Of a DNA stretch of 64,000 nucleotides, positions 44,953-56,473 are shown in pieces. The position numbers and the translations under genes were made by a program. The notes under the pieces were generated by a model. That model saw only the letters and a program-made list of their open reading frames with translations. It did not search any database and had not been told where the DNA came from. Every line of letters starts with the position of its first letter. The stretch's first letter is position 1. The stretch covers positions 145,551 to 209,550 of the forward strand of contig JASWJB010000039.1 of assembly GCA_032433595.1 (NCBI GenBank). Reading direction: 5' to 3'. The DNA is from Conoideocrella luteorostrata (taxonomy: Eukaryota; Ascomycota; Sordariomycetes; Hypocreales; Clavicipitaceae).

Positions 44953-47900
44953 GGGACGAAATGAAAGAAGTTGCGCTTGGAGAGTGTGGTCTTGTCTCAG
45001 ATAATGTCGAGCAGCAGAGGTGCTATGTGATGCCGCGGCCGAACTCATATGGAGAAGTAAGAGTTTGCGAGAGAGGAAGTAAAGAATAGGCAGTGATAAG
45101 TGTTAGACCTGTCGTTTCTGGCAATCTTAGCATCGTTGTGAGAGCTTACGCATCCAGACGCAACATACAATATATGGCGCTTAGTAGGTCATGAGTCATG
45201 AATAATTGCCCACCGCGAAAGTAGCAGGAATCAGTTAAATTGGATTGTCCGTTACTTCAGAGAAAGTCCCCTTTTTGTGTAATCCCAGCTTTATGCTATA
45301 ACGTTTTCCCGGTCACTCTCTTCGGATTTCTGCCACAAATTTAGCTAACTATGGCGCTAATCGTCGTGTTTAAAGCGAAGCAAATTTAAAACATAGAATA
45401 TAGTTTAGTATCGCTCACCTAAAATTACTGGAGGGCTTTGCTTGGTCTGTTGTGTAGCTAGATGCCAAATTGCACAAGACTGCACGTACTAAATTACGTG
45501 CTATAAGGCCCCGTCGGCTAGTGGGATGTGGGCAACCATCAAAAAGTGTCCCGTTACGTGCAGATGTCTTCCCCTGACACGGTCTCGGCTATCTAACGTG
45601 CCTATTCTACTCCCTGTAATTGGGGTAAAGCAGAAAAATAATAATAATTGAAAATTAAAAATTCAAGGGATGATCACTCCTTACGACCATATGTTCACGG
45701 GCAAGTGGGTTACATGCAACGGTAAACAAGGCCATACCCAGCCCAGGGCCGTCGTGGTATCATCGGTTTACAGCCCGAGTACCTGGTTTCTCGCACGAAA
45801 TGCCAGGTAATCGCTGTCCGTCCTTCCATGCTGATGCGACGACATCCTTGCAAGCGACCGCGCAGAAACAGTGGAGCTCCCTCAACTCGGCTCGGTAGCA
45901 TCGACCCAACAAATCTCACGACCTCACAATGCACATGCTGTTAGGTGCCTCGCGGGGAGATGCAAATAACTACGAGATACGTTTCACATGAGCTTGGCAC
46001 ATGTTGGTCATATTTGACGAATTGCTGAGCCATTCGTGACGGAACTTGGTTCGCTCCACTGAACAGTACAGTCCTGCAATGTTGTGCAGCAGGTCGTGGA
46101 AAAAGTAAGAAAAGGGAAAGAAAAAGTTGGAAGAAAAAGCAAATACCTGGTCGGGCCTGCGGCCCAATGGGAACAAGTCGGGTATAGGCCAGCCACACCA
46201 TCGTGCCTGTCAGTCGGTCATAGTGACGACTTGAACAGAGCTGCCGGCTAAAGAGCCTGACACGTTTGTCTGACTTGACTTGTTTGACAGACGTTGTCGA
46301 GTCAGACCTTCTGCTATCAAGAGTTAGCCTGTCATACCGTTCCCAAGATTTGCGTCCGTTTGCGACTCGGCTGCATATTGCCACGTTGTGAGAACGCCTT
46401 TTGGCACTACCATGGCCGTGTCAAGGCGTCTGAGTCCAACGCCAGCCCAACGCCACTCCAACGCCACGAACTGCTAGCATGACGGGTTGCGGGATGGGAT
46501 GCACGGCAATTCATGAGCGTCGCGACAGAAGATCTTGTTTTGAGACAACCTGACCAAACTGACATTTTGTACGGAGTACTGCCGGCCCTGACAAGTCGAC
46601 GCCAGACTAACGCACACCAACACGCACGCACCCGTGCGTCTTATCTGGCGTCAGTTTCTCTCTCGCTTCAGCTGCATGCACTCCGTTGATCGTGCTTGGA
46701 GTTCAATACACTTGTTGGCCTCAGTCACTCAGGCAGGGTCAGGATCCCGACATCCGGAGGGCTTGGCTACACACTCTTAAAGACCCCTATGCTCGGGGCT
46801 CCGTATTATTCTAACTTATAAGTTTAGCGTGGAGAATGGAGAATGGAGTTCGGAGTAATGTAAATTTACAACCCGAACTTCCGGTTGTAATGTTGTGCTT
46901 GTATGGAGTACTCCGTAAATATCCGTACATCAAGCTAGATGCCGTTGACTGACTTTAATTCATGACCCACGACAGGTTTGTCGATCAAGCTCAGAAAATG
47001 CAATTGGCTATGTTTCGAACCTAAAATCGCCGTCTTCAACGCACGGATTTCTGTCTTACCGTGGTCCTTGACAGCATTACATCGAACACTTCCACACTTC
47101 CACACGGGTCTGTCTGCTTGCCGCACCTGGCCAAGCCGACTAGGGGCGCACGGATCCTCTCGTGGCTCACCTTGCGCTGACCACAGCTAGAGATAAACTG
47201 GATGCTCCGTACAGAACTCGTATGGCCGCCGCCACATAATTAATCCACGAAGTTAATCCACACAATTTATGAAATGGCTTCGGGTCTCCGGACGAAGGGC
47301 ACGGCACCGCAAGTACTCCGTATGGTGTGCGAAATACGACACTTACCAGTGACGAGCAAATGAGACATAAATTAAACAAGGCGACGGTGTGATTCAGCAT
47401 GGTGACAGCGTTTGGGCAAACAAATGAGCGTGCGCATGGGTGCATTTCGATGCTGTCACGTGGTGCACCCAGCGGCCCGTCCCAATCGCAATGATGTTTC
47501 TGATCGTCGTTTGGCACTCTCGCCACCATTCCACGGCTTTCGTTTGGGCTTGGTGAAGCGAGTCGTGGTCCAGCAGTCATGACCGGCCGAGACCTGACCT
47601 GGCAAAACCTGGCTTGTGCATGCCGTCCCATCAGTGGAGGGGAGGCCGGGATGCACAAACAGCGGCAGCGGCAGGCCAGAGTCGGGTCGGAACAGTGCAG
47701 CTGTCGACCGGCATTGTCAACTGGCATTGTCAACTGGCATTGTCAACTGGCAGTGTCAACTCAACCGCCCGGCCACTGGTAACTCTCTTCCCACTGCCGC
47801 TGGCAACCAAGGACGCAGCTGATCCTCGTCATTAATGAATTTTTCAATTTAGTTCAGTATTACTAACTAACTACCCATAACCTTTCTGGTTACGGAGTAC

Positions 47901-48862
47901 TCCATATAATTTTGCGAGCTCCATTTATTGCAGTTGCATCCGGCACCAAATGCCACCTTTACGCGGCGTCGCGGCCCAATCACGCCAATGTCGACTGGTT
48001 GTGGTGGGCGGGGCAGGCGACTGCCCCGGCCTGACGAGTGCAAGCTAGACCAGCCAGCCCAGGCCCCGCATCTTGGCAGGCGCTGGAGAAGCTAAATCAT
48101 GTCCAGCCCAGGTAGGCTAGCCTTGCCAACCATGTTCTCGCAACCCCGACATACATATGATAGCTCAGAACCGGCAAGGTCATTACTGCAGTTACATGGT
48201 GTGTGTGCTGCGTGCTGTGTGTGTGAGCGTTATTTATTTTGTGCCCGACTACTCCGTACTCCGTAGCTGGGTTCGCTGCAAAGACGGCACATCCCTGTCA
48301 GGGGCCTGCATCAAGTCTTCGTGATTGCCATCCGATGGCGACCTCTTAGCCGGGGATGGCATATTGCGTGCACAGACGTGACGGGATAGACGTCGTCCAG
48401 CACTCAACACTGCTCACCCAATAACACCCCATGTGATGCTGATCTCTTCGTCCCGTACTTGGTTTTGGTCTCATTCAATAACGACAGCATTTATATTGAA
48501 GAACTGGTCGGCACAAGCGGAGTATAAGATGGTTCGACTGGCCGTTTCTAGCTCCAACGGTTCTAGTCAGCCATGCACAAAACTGTGGTTCGGTCGTGTG
48601 CCTTGCGTTGCCTGCCTCTGTCCTAGACCCGTTCTTTCCCTGTATCCGCGATTCGCAGGAAGGGAAGAAACTTTCAACAGTACGGAGTGCGGAGTAGCTA
48701 CTCGCCACTCACTCCTCCTAGCCTCCGTACATCTCAACGCTTGACGCTGCCCGCCTACCTGGCCGTCAGGTGCTGACAACTGAGTGCTGCCGGCTCAGCA
48801 GGCGCGCCCGTCCTTTTCTTTGACATATCAGACCTGGTTGCCGACACCAGAGAGACGCCAAT
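44953..48862. other. 3.9-kb gene-poor region
   Basis: No gene recognised. The longest frames (45941-46384 and 47167-47733, both minus) have biased composition and no domain-like sequence. It is rich in TACGGAGTA/TACTCCGTA motifs (46570, 46909, 47314, 47891, 48250, 48257) and holds a 13-bp tandem array at 47711. Confidence 0.5.
47711..47760. repeat. 13-bp tandem repeat
   Basis: GCATTGTCAACTG repeated three times perfectly and a fourth time with one change and truncated. Confidence 0.92.
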
Positions 48863-50311
48863 ATGAGGTTCAAGCTCGGCCTTTCATTGCTTGCAGTGTC
48901 ATCACTGGCTTCTTGCCACGGTGAGCTGTTCAATCGAGAGGCTGCACTCGAATCGCCCAAGCAAGTTCTAGCTAGACTCCCGCCCTGCGCCGTAAGTCCT
49001 TTTCGCCCAGTCATTAAGGCAACCCTGAAGCTGATGTGATTTGCCAGGCTCCTTGCTTTATATCGGCCATCGGAAACTCCACATGCGCGCCATCAGACTC
49101 ACAATGCATCTGCGCCAGCAAGACTATCGATGCAGAGGCGAGCCTCTGTGTTCAGATGTCTTGCTCATTTGCAGAGGCACTTGGTATGACATCCTGCAGC
49201 TAATTCTCGCATCCTTGATATGCCCGTGTGTATGTTTGCTGGAGCTAACTGGTCTCATAGCCACCAAGAATACTACTTCAACTGCATGCCACATGCCAGT
49301 TAGGGACAGATCCGGGCTGTACAATTCAGTAGCAATTGCCCTCGGCACAGTATCCCTAGTCTTCATTACCATACGCCTTGTTTTTAAAAAATTCATCAGC
49401 ACAGCCCGCGCCCTCGGGTGGGATGACTGGGTTGTCCTTAGCATGATACCAACACGAATTGCCAGTACCGTGATCAACGCAGAAGGCATGGTAGTTTTCG
49501 GCCTGGGAAAGGATATCTGGGCTATACCGCCCAGCCATGTCCCGTCTTTTGCTACAGTATTCTACGTCATGGAGATTATATACTTTGCCGAGGTGTCTCT
49601 GATTAAACTCAGTCTCTGCCTTTTCTACCTCCGCATCTTCCCGACCAAAAACATTCGGCGCTTATTGTGGGCTACCGCTGGCTTCAACTTCCTTATGGGA
49701 TTTCTATTCGCCATTTTGGCAGCTTTTCAGTGCACGCCTGTGTCCTATGTGTGGACACAGTACACCGAACCATCATCAGGCGGTCACTGCATGAACAACA
49801 ATTCACTGGCTTGGGCCAATGCGGCCATCAGCATTTTTGCCGACCTGTGGATGATTGCCATCCCTCTGAGTCAAGTTCGGAAACTCAATCTGAGTTGGCG
49901 GAAGAAATTCAGCGTTAGTGTCATGTTTCTAACAGGGACATTGTGAGTACTATCAAATGAAGTCGACTTACATTGCCGTTTGACTCTGGGCTAATAATGA
50001 CTCCCAGTATTACCATCGTGTCTATTTTACGTTTGAGAGCGCTTATTACCTTTGCAAACTCCAGTAACCCAACCTGGGACCAGTGGGAGACTGCGTATTG
50101 GTCCACAATCGAAGTCAACACTGGAGTGATGTGTATCTGTCTTCCTACGCTGCGTTTGATTCTGTTGCGCTTGTTCCCCGAGTACCTGCGCACAATAAGG
50201 AAATCAAACAAGTCGTACGGGAGCTTGGAGGAAGGGTCACATGTGTCTGCGGCACGCCAGCCTCAGCAACATCAGCTGGCTGACTACAAATCAGCTACTG
50301 TCGTTAGTTAG
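48863..50311 (+). CDS. CFEM-domain Pth11-like receptor (seven-helix membrane protein)
   Basis: Four exons, 48863-48991, 49048-49183, 49261-49942 and 50008-50311; 416 residues, all junctions in phase. A signal peptide (MRFKLGLSLLAVSSLASCHG) is followed by a CFEM domain with the full eight cysteines (LPPCA, APC, STC, SQC, CIC, LC, MSC, TAC). Seven hydrophobic helices follow, with the family landmarks GWDDWVVL after helix 2, YFAEVSLIKLSLCLFYLRIF, FQCTPVSYVW, and ITIVSILRLR. The C-terminal tail is Ser/Gln-rich. Pth11-type receptors at the plasma membrane sense surface cues and act through G proteins; in insect- and plant-associated fungi they are linked to host recognition. It converges with the RBR ligase gene. 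Confidence 0.88.
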
Positions 50312-50652
50312 AGTAGTATAAATGATAAATTGCGTTGTCTTCTGCCTTCCTCGAGCTTTCCAGTCTTAGACATTCTTCCGCAGAGCGACGTCGCCCTAAG
50401 CATGTACATACTATCAGCGGAGTTCCAGCGAACAGTCTGTATATAGTGCTAAATACCGGGAGCAGCCGACGTCGGCTGCCATTGCCAGATCTCGTTGATT
50501 GCGGAGGCTGTGGTTGATCAAATTATCATTCCTGACATATCCTTATAGACAAGTCATGTGATTTTACATTATGAGACGACAGTAGGCTCTGCAATTCTTG
50601 AAACCCTTCCTGGTCGTACGGAAGACTTTCTTCTGTAGGAAATGTATCATTC
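50312..50652. other. Convergent intergenic region, receptor / RBR ligase
   Basis: 3' flanks of two converging genes; no gene seen. Confidence 0.5.
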
Positions 50653-52077
50653 TTAGAAACGTCGGGCGACACGACAACGATCACAAACCCAGATGCCACA
50701 TCTGTCGCATTCAGAAATAGATTGCAGCTCATTACCCCGACACATATCGCAGAAACGCATACCTCTGAGGCGGTCGAACCATGCATGACGGCATCCGTGA
50801 TCCGTTCCAAATCTTCCTCTCTGAGGTCCCATCGTTATGTAGGGTTGCGCTGGTTGGATCTGCTGTCTGCCTGCATCTCGGTTCGCTCGTCTCTGAGGTC
50901 CCATCGTTATGTAGGGTTGCGCTGGTTGGATCTGCTGTCTGCCTGCATCTTGGTTCGCATTCTCATCGTGGTCAAACAGTCGCGTTGGGTCTACCACATC
51001 ACAGGTACATTCCTTCCACCTCGCTCCGCAAACGTAGCAGAATTGTGCGCCGCAACGACAAGCTACCTAGCTGTTAGATTTACATATCCAAGGAAGGATT
51101 TGAAACGTACTGATGTGGTTGCAGCCTGCCTTCAGGTCAACTACCCGGTGGCAAGAGTAGCATCTCTGCCAGCCTTGAGCGGCCGCTGTTCGCAAAAGTT
51201 CCGCTGTTGCCGAATCATCTGGACAGTCGCCATGGTGAGACTCGCGCTTGCAGATTGCGCAGGTTCTGCTCCCACATTTGATACAGGTCGCCACGTCCTC
51301 CCAAATGGACTGCTCAGGAATAAACGCAGAGCAGGTGGGTGTGTGGCAGTATGTCCTGTTTGCGGTTCCGAACTCTTTTTCCTTGGCATTAAAGGCCTCA
51401 ACCAGAGTCCAAGGCAGGATCGAGGTGGTGAGGCTGATAGGGATAGGTTCCTTGCAGCACTTTGGGGGAAAGAGAGACTCGTCGCTGATGGCATTCTCGA
51501 AGAGCGTCGTCAAGCACTCTCGACAATAGTCATGGGAGCATGGACAACGTGTACACCAGTGGACCGGGGCGTCAGACATGCAAGCGACGCAGTTTCGCAT
51601 TTCGGGTTCCCGGACTGCTTGTACAGAGGGTCCTGCCCGCGCAGACTGCGTGGACGAGGGCTCGGCAGCGCTTGGAGGCCGACTCTCGTTCATGTAACTA
51701 GGCACAGGTTTCTCAACCGTCGTCCGATCTTCGATGGGTGGGACCGGAGTGGATGTGCTGGCTGGAACAGGGTAATTCACTGAATCTTGGCCATGTATGG
51801 CATATTCGCGGTCGCGATGGGCCTGCTCTTCTCGAAAAGTAAGGGTTTTGATGGCAGCGTCATCTGTGCTAAGTGCATGTGCAATGCTGCGGCTCATGGC
51901 CTGGGCGACGCGGAACGACTCCAGTGCTTGGAGCTCTTGCTCGAACAGCCACCCTGCCAGCTCGGAATCTTGAAGAATTTCGCTTGATCGGTTCTTCCCC
52001 TTGGTGAGACTCTGAGCATCCTGCAACTGGAGCTCGATCATCAGCCCTAGCGTTGCCTCGTCGATCTCGTCAGCCAT
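50653..52077 (-). CDS. RBR-type E3 ubiquitin ligase
   Basis: Two exons, 51111-52077 and 50653-51062, with a 48-nt intron; 458 residues. The N-terminus MADEIDEATLGLMIELQLQD is typical of a large fungal RBR family. RING1 starts CVACMSDAPVHWCTRCPCSH, continues YCRECLTTLF and KCCKEPI; the IBR follows with YCHTPTCSAFI, CIKCGSRTCAICKRESH; RING2 spans the intron: CYSCHRVVDLKAGCNHI then TCRCGAQFCYVCG, whose Cys (ITC) is the expected catalytic position. After RING2 the tail has a 24-residue unit present twice (QDAGRQQIQPAQPYITMG) and a further Cys-rich end (CDMCRG, CDRCGIWVCDRC). The start at 52077 is the first ATG; an upstream GTG is not used. RBR enzymes carry ubiquitin on the RING2 Cys before transfer. 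Confidence 0.9.
50821..50964 (-). repeat. 72-bp in-frame tandem duplication in the RBR ligase
   Basis: CTGAGGTCCCATCGTTATGT begins at 50821 and again at 50893; the two 72-bp units are almost identical (24 codons each), differing at a handful of positions near the end. Confidence 0.92.
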
Positions 52078-52975
52078 GGTGAGGGAAATCACCTGTATTG
52101 AGAGGGACGGTCCACCGAATAGCGCTGTTTAAAGTTAGAAAGAACTGCCATGAGCCTAGATACAACAGGGCGGTGTTGGATGAAATAGCTACAAGTTAAA
52201 AGGGAGGCGGCAAAAGAAGATAAAACGCCAGGGCGACATACTATCACTCCGTATTGCAGGGGGCTTTTGTCACACAGCAAATACATTAACGGAGAATGCT
52301 CTCGTTGCGTAGCAATTAATGTAGTTCATGACCTGTGATGACCTCCAACTACGTTGTGATGCTGTGCTGCAGCACTATACAAGATGTAAATAGCTGGTTG
52401 AGCGACGTACGTGGTGGACTGCTGTGAAATTACGCGATCCGCGGGGTTCAAACTAGAGAGATGATCAGAAGCTGTGATTAGGTGCGAGATACAGTTAGGG
52501 CAGCCGGGTTCTCGGCCGTCACAAAATAAGAGCACGCTCTGATTGCAAAGTCCTCTAATCACCTTTTATCACATTCTTCCTTCCATGTCTGCATCATCGC
52601 TACTGTCTGTCTGCAAGAGCTCGTATGATGTAGAACTGCACTGTGTCAGTTTAGAATGAGAAGTAGGGTCGTTAGGAGGGACATAAAGGACTCGTTATAT
52701 ATTTCATGGAAGAACATGAGAGCTATACGGTGATTAAGTTATACCCATGCTTTGGAGGTATGGGACACCAAAAATGACGAAATAGAAAGTAAGACGTTAA
52801 GTGAAACTATGGGTATGGATATTGGAATGTCGAAGAATCTACCACGAGGGCCTGAGTCACTGGCATTTTATTTAGCGTCTTACAACTCGGGTGCGGTCAA
52901 ATAAACGTGGAGTTGGAGAGTATTCTATGCTTAATAAGCTGTTGCGATTTGCGTTGTCCACGGAGTGTTAGTATC
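52078..52975. other. Intergenic region upstream of the RBR ligase
   Basis: Promoter side of the ligase; nothing else recognised before solo LTR 2. Confidence 0.45.
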
Positions 52976-53193
52976 TGTAGGAAGCATAGGTGCTTCTGTG
53001 ACGGGTATTGATACCGAAGGGTCTTGCTTAAAGCAACAGTTAAACCAAATTATTCAATTCATTCATAATTATCTAAGGGAGAAGAAGAAGGGGAAGAGGA
53101 ATGCCCCCGAGCGCGCTGTATAAAAGAGGCGCGCTGGGGTGGCCACGTGACCTTGATTGTAAATGCTTGTACACTTGACGAGGGATTCCAACA
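52976..53193 (-). mobile_element. Solo LTR 2 (same family, inverted)
   Basis: 218 bp, on the plus strand TGTAGGAAGC...GGGATTCCAACA, the reverse complement of LTR 1, flanked by GTATC at 52971-52975 and 53194-53198, a perfect 5-bp target duplication. Confidence 0.92.
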
Positions 53194-53198
53194 GTATC

Positions 53199-54539
53199 AA
53201 CACGAAAAACTAGCGTAGCGAGAGACCACATTTACGGGTAGTCATGATCCAACTAGGCTCATATTTGTCATGGCATGTGTCACAGGCTATATAAAATGCA
53301 TGATTCACGTTATCCGTGCGAAACTCCACGTTTTGCTGGATTTTGTGACAGTTAGAAAAGACTGCACAACCACCCTGCTATATCTATCAAAGCAATTCGT
53401 CAAAGTGCCTCCCGATACTTGCACTCCATGACCTTCATTATTACTTTGTATCTCTGCGACTGTCGTCTAGCCGAGCGAAAGTTATGGACGCGGATTCACT
53501 TTCGGTCATCCATTCACTCTTCAAGTGGGCGGCGAACAGCCGTAAAACCTGGCCGCTTATGCGAGGCACAATATGAAACTCTTGTCGTCCAAAACTCTGA
53601 CTCACTGGGTGCGGTAGGACCTACACTCAGTCTTCATGCGTCTTGGAGCCAGTTCACCCAAGGATGGTGCTTAGACGACGCCGTGCATGGCTTCGCTCCA
53701 CTCGGTTTACGAAATCATGCTGCATTTAAACACATCGCAAAGAGCGTGGAGTGCGGCGACCAACATTTCCAAATGATTGCCAGCTTGCGCGAGCCTAGTG
53801 AACATAAGCCGAGCGTGGTTCTTTGGAAGTAGAGCCACAAGTTCGATGTACTCCACACGGATGACACGAAATTCATGTTGATTGCTCTAAGACTTTTGGT
53901 GTGAGGAGTCGAGAGAGATCTTGCTGTTTCACTGGGTGCATGATCGGGACGTATTATGTGGTATGGTCCGGAATGTGTTGGGTTATGTGCCTTCATGTGC
54001 ATATGAGTAATTTGCAACAGTGGAAATCGGCAGAAATACAAGGATTCAATTCAGTGGATGACTGTGATGACTTGTAAAAGTGATGATTTCCTCCTCTGAC
54101 AGAATGCTTCAACTTATGCCTCTTCTTCCTGCCTGTGAAACCTCCCGCTGTGAGACCTCCCGATTCCCCTTGATTATAGTATAATGCCAGAAACCTCACT
54201 ATCCGAGTAATCTAGATATTTATGGCACTGATCATCCTGACGGAGAGCTATTCTCGTCTCAACAGAATGAGGTTGAGTTCTGAGCTGCGCAGTAGGTTTG
54301 GCGACGCCGTTTTTCGAGGCTTGAGGCGTTGGATCTACGCCACAGCGTCTGAAGAGCGGACTATTTCAAAATTGTAGCCGTCTTTTTTTCTATAAAAATA
54401 AGGCTATAAGCCAAGTTGGAAAATCACATAGGATTGACTCTGGCTGGAACGGACCCAGTAGCCTTTTTGCCGCCCAACTCCAACACTTAGAAATATTCTA
54501 GTCATTACGTTCTTGATACTAGCTCTGAAACAACTGACC
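53199..54539. other. Intergenic region between solo LTRs 2 and 3
   Basis: A 29-bp TATA-containing segment at 53279-53307 matches the region upstream of the P450 pseudogene. A plus-strand frame at 53419-53832 (137 codons) lies downstream of it but shows no recognisable domain, so it is not called as a gene. Confidence 0.45.
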
Positions 54540-54544
54540 AGCAG

Positions 54545-54759
54545 TGTTGGAATCTCTGGTCAAGCGTACGAGCAATTGCGGACAAGGTCACGTGGCCACC
54601 CTAGCGCGCCTCTTTTATACGGCACGATCGGGGGCATTCCTCTTCCTCTTCTCCTCTCTTAGATAACCTATATTAGATATATTGACTTGTTTAGTTGTTT
54701 TTTTGGTTCACCTTCCGGTATCAATACCCTCGTCACCCGAAGCCCCTGTGCTTCCTACA
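54545..54759 (+). mobile_element. Solo LTR 3 (same family)
   Basis: 215 bp, TGTTGGAATC...GTGCTTCCTACA, same orientation as LTR 1, flanked by AGCAG at 54540-54544 and 54760-54764, a perfect 5-bp target duplication. Confidence 0.92.
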
Positions 54760-55050
54760 AGCAGGTCAAAATTTCCGAAAGTGCTACAATAACTACAGTC
54801 GAATATTTACATTCATACCATGATATGTAGGCTATTGATAGCTCATTGTCTGTAAATAGCAACAAGTCGTGAAGAACAATTAATCAAAGTATCTTAAAAA
54901 AAAAAGTCGCTATTTTTTCTACCCTTAGCCGAGCTGCCCTAACTGAGCGCTAAACTAGCAGAACATATTGACAAATTAAGAGTTTTAGCAAGCTGAGCTA
55001 GCGGGAAGTTTAATCTACATTTTCGTCATGGCCTCATCAACGTTGCAAGC

Positions 55051-56473
55051 TTAGTCACTCTCCGGGTAAGTTTCTTTGCCCAAGTGTTTCTTTGCGCCGA
55101 TCTCAGTATAGGCGGTGGAATGTGTCCCCATTTTGCCGTTCACGCCCATCGCCGGAGACGCGATCCCTTGCGAGAATTCGGAAAGTACATAGACGTTATT
55201 GTTGAAAGGATCCGCAGCCGCGGTCCTGCTTGGCTTGTTTCCCGACGAAATCCTGATACTTGGGTGGCCGGGGCTTATCATGGACGGCTGCGACGCGATT
55301 CCCAGCTTCAGTGCGACCGCTTTAACCAGTGGCCTCAGCGTTGCCAGACTGGCTGCACTGATGGCCAGACCCATTTCAACGGAGGTCCAAATAACAAGGT
55401 CGACCGTGGCCCCTAATTATGTTAGCACAGTCGAAAAAGACAAACAGCTTATGCATGTATGCTGATGCCACTGTTTTGGGCGGAAGGGCGGGTTGTTCTC
55501 ACATAAGAAGTCGGGATCTCTCAAGGTGGGGAGGAATCCAAACCGGACGAGGATAGCGGAGCTTGCCCTGCGGCCGTATATCAATACAAGTCTCTTATGT
55601 GATGATAGAAAGCTTGGCATGTACTTACACACAGCCCATTGACATCAAGACGATGACGGCGATCTTGGATCTTGTTTTGAGATTGAGGCTCCAGATCAGG
55701 AATCCAGGCAGAATTGCAAATGTAAAATCCGTAACGACGCTAAAAGCGCTGTATATATATGCCACAGCCATGACGACATCCATCTTGAGGCAGCTGCCAG
55801 GCTGACTTCTGTCCCAATAATACGATATGGGGTTACACTGGAGGAGCGTGACGAAGAAGAAAACGGTGCCGGCCAGAACAGTGAATAGAGACGCCACGTA
55901 TATAATCCAAGAATATGTTTTCGTCGTGGTGATTCGCAGCAAGAACCAAGCAAAAGAGAGCTTCGAAGAGACCATGGCAAGGACGTAGAAGAGGTAGCAA
56001 TACCACCAGAACTATTTATTGATCGGTCAGTATGTCGAAGAATTTCTTTTATTGCCCGGAGTGAATAAAAACAATGTGTCTCCCACCGCCGCTACGGACG
56101 TGACGTGTACATGGCGTGCGTACATACGTACCATTAAAGCGTTTTTAATGGCATCAGGATCGAGGTTGGCCATGTGTTGCCCTGTGCCGTGGTATACGCC
56201 GTTGTTGGACATGACGGCAAACACAACATAGAAGACCTATCGATATATTTAGTAAGATAGTACTCACTATATCACGTAGTTAGTATGAACAGGGGCTCGT
56301 CTTCTCGCGGCACGTACAGTAGCCAGGATGATTAGCCAATCATCCAAGCCGAAAGCCTTGACTATCGCGGCACGCGTGTAAATTCTCAAAAGAACGATGC
56401 ATACTGCCACGACGCTGAAGAAGACATTGACGGCATAGATTTGCGGCCCACGGTTTGCTGCGTCGGTCGCCAT
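55051..56473 (-). CDS. Pth11-like integral membrane protein (rhodopsin domain, no CFEM)
   Basis: Five exons on the minus strand: 56318-56473, 56132-56236, 55629-56011, 55503-55567 and 55051-55412; 1,071 nt, 356 residues, every junction in phase. Hydrophobic helices carry the fungal rhodopsin-domain landmarks: LLRIYTRAAIVKAFGLDDW after helix 1-2, SSKLSFAWFLLRI, LLQCNPISYYWD, AILPGFLIWSLNLKTRSK, and TVDLVIWTSVEMGLAISAAS before LRPL. There is no signal peptide or CFEM domain. The C-terminal tail is polar. These proteins are plasma-membrane receptors of unknown ligands or close relatives of them. It is 4.7 kb from the CFEM receptor, with two solo LTRs between. Confidence 0.85.

Noticed and set aside
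47167..47733. 188-codon minus-strand frame
   Set aside because: Includes the 13-bp tandem repeat and Pro/Arg/Cys-rich composition; no recognisable fold.
52078..52092. RBR ligase start at 52092
   Set aside because: That codon is GTG; the conserved start MADEID is at the ATG 52075-52077.
53419..53832. 137-codon plus-strand frame near solo LTR 2
   Set aside because: No domain or family recognised; kept only as a note in the intergenic entry.
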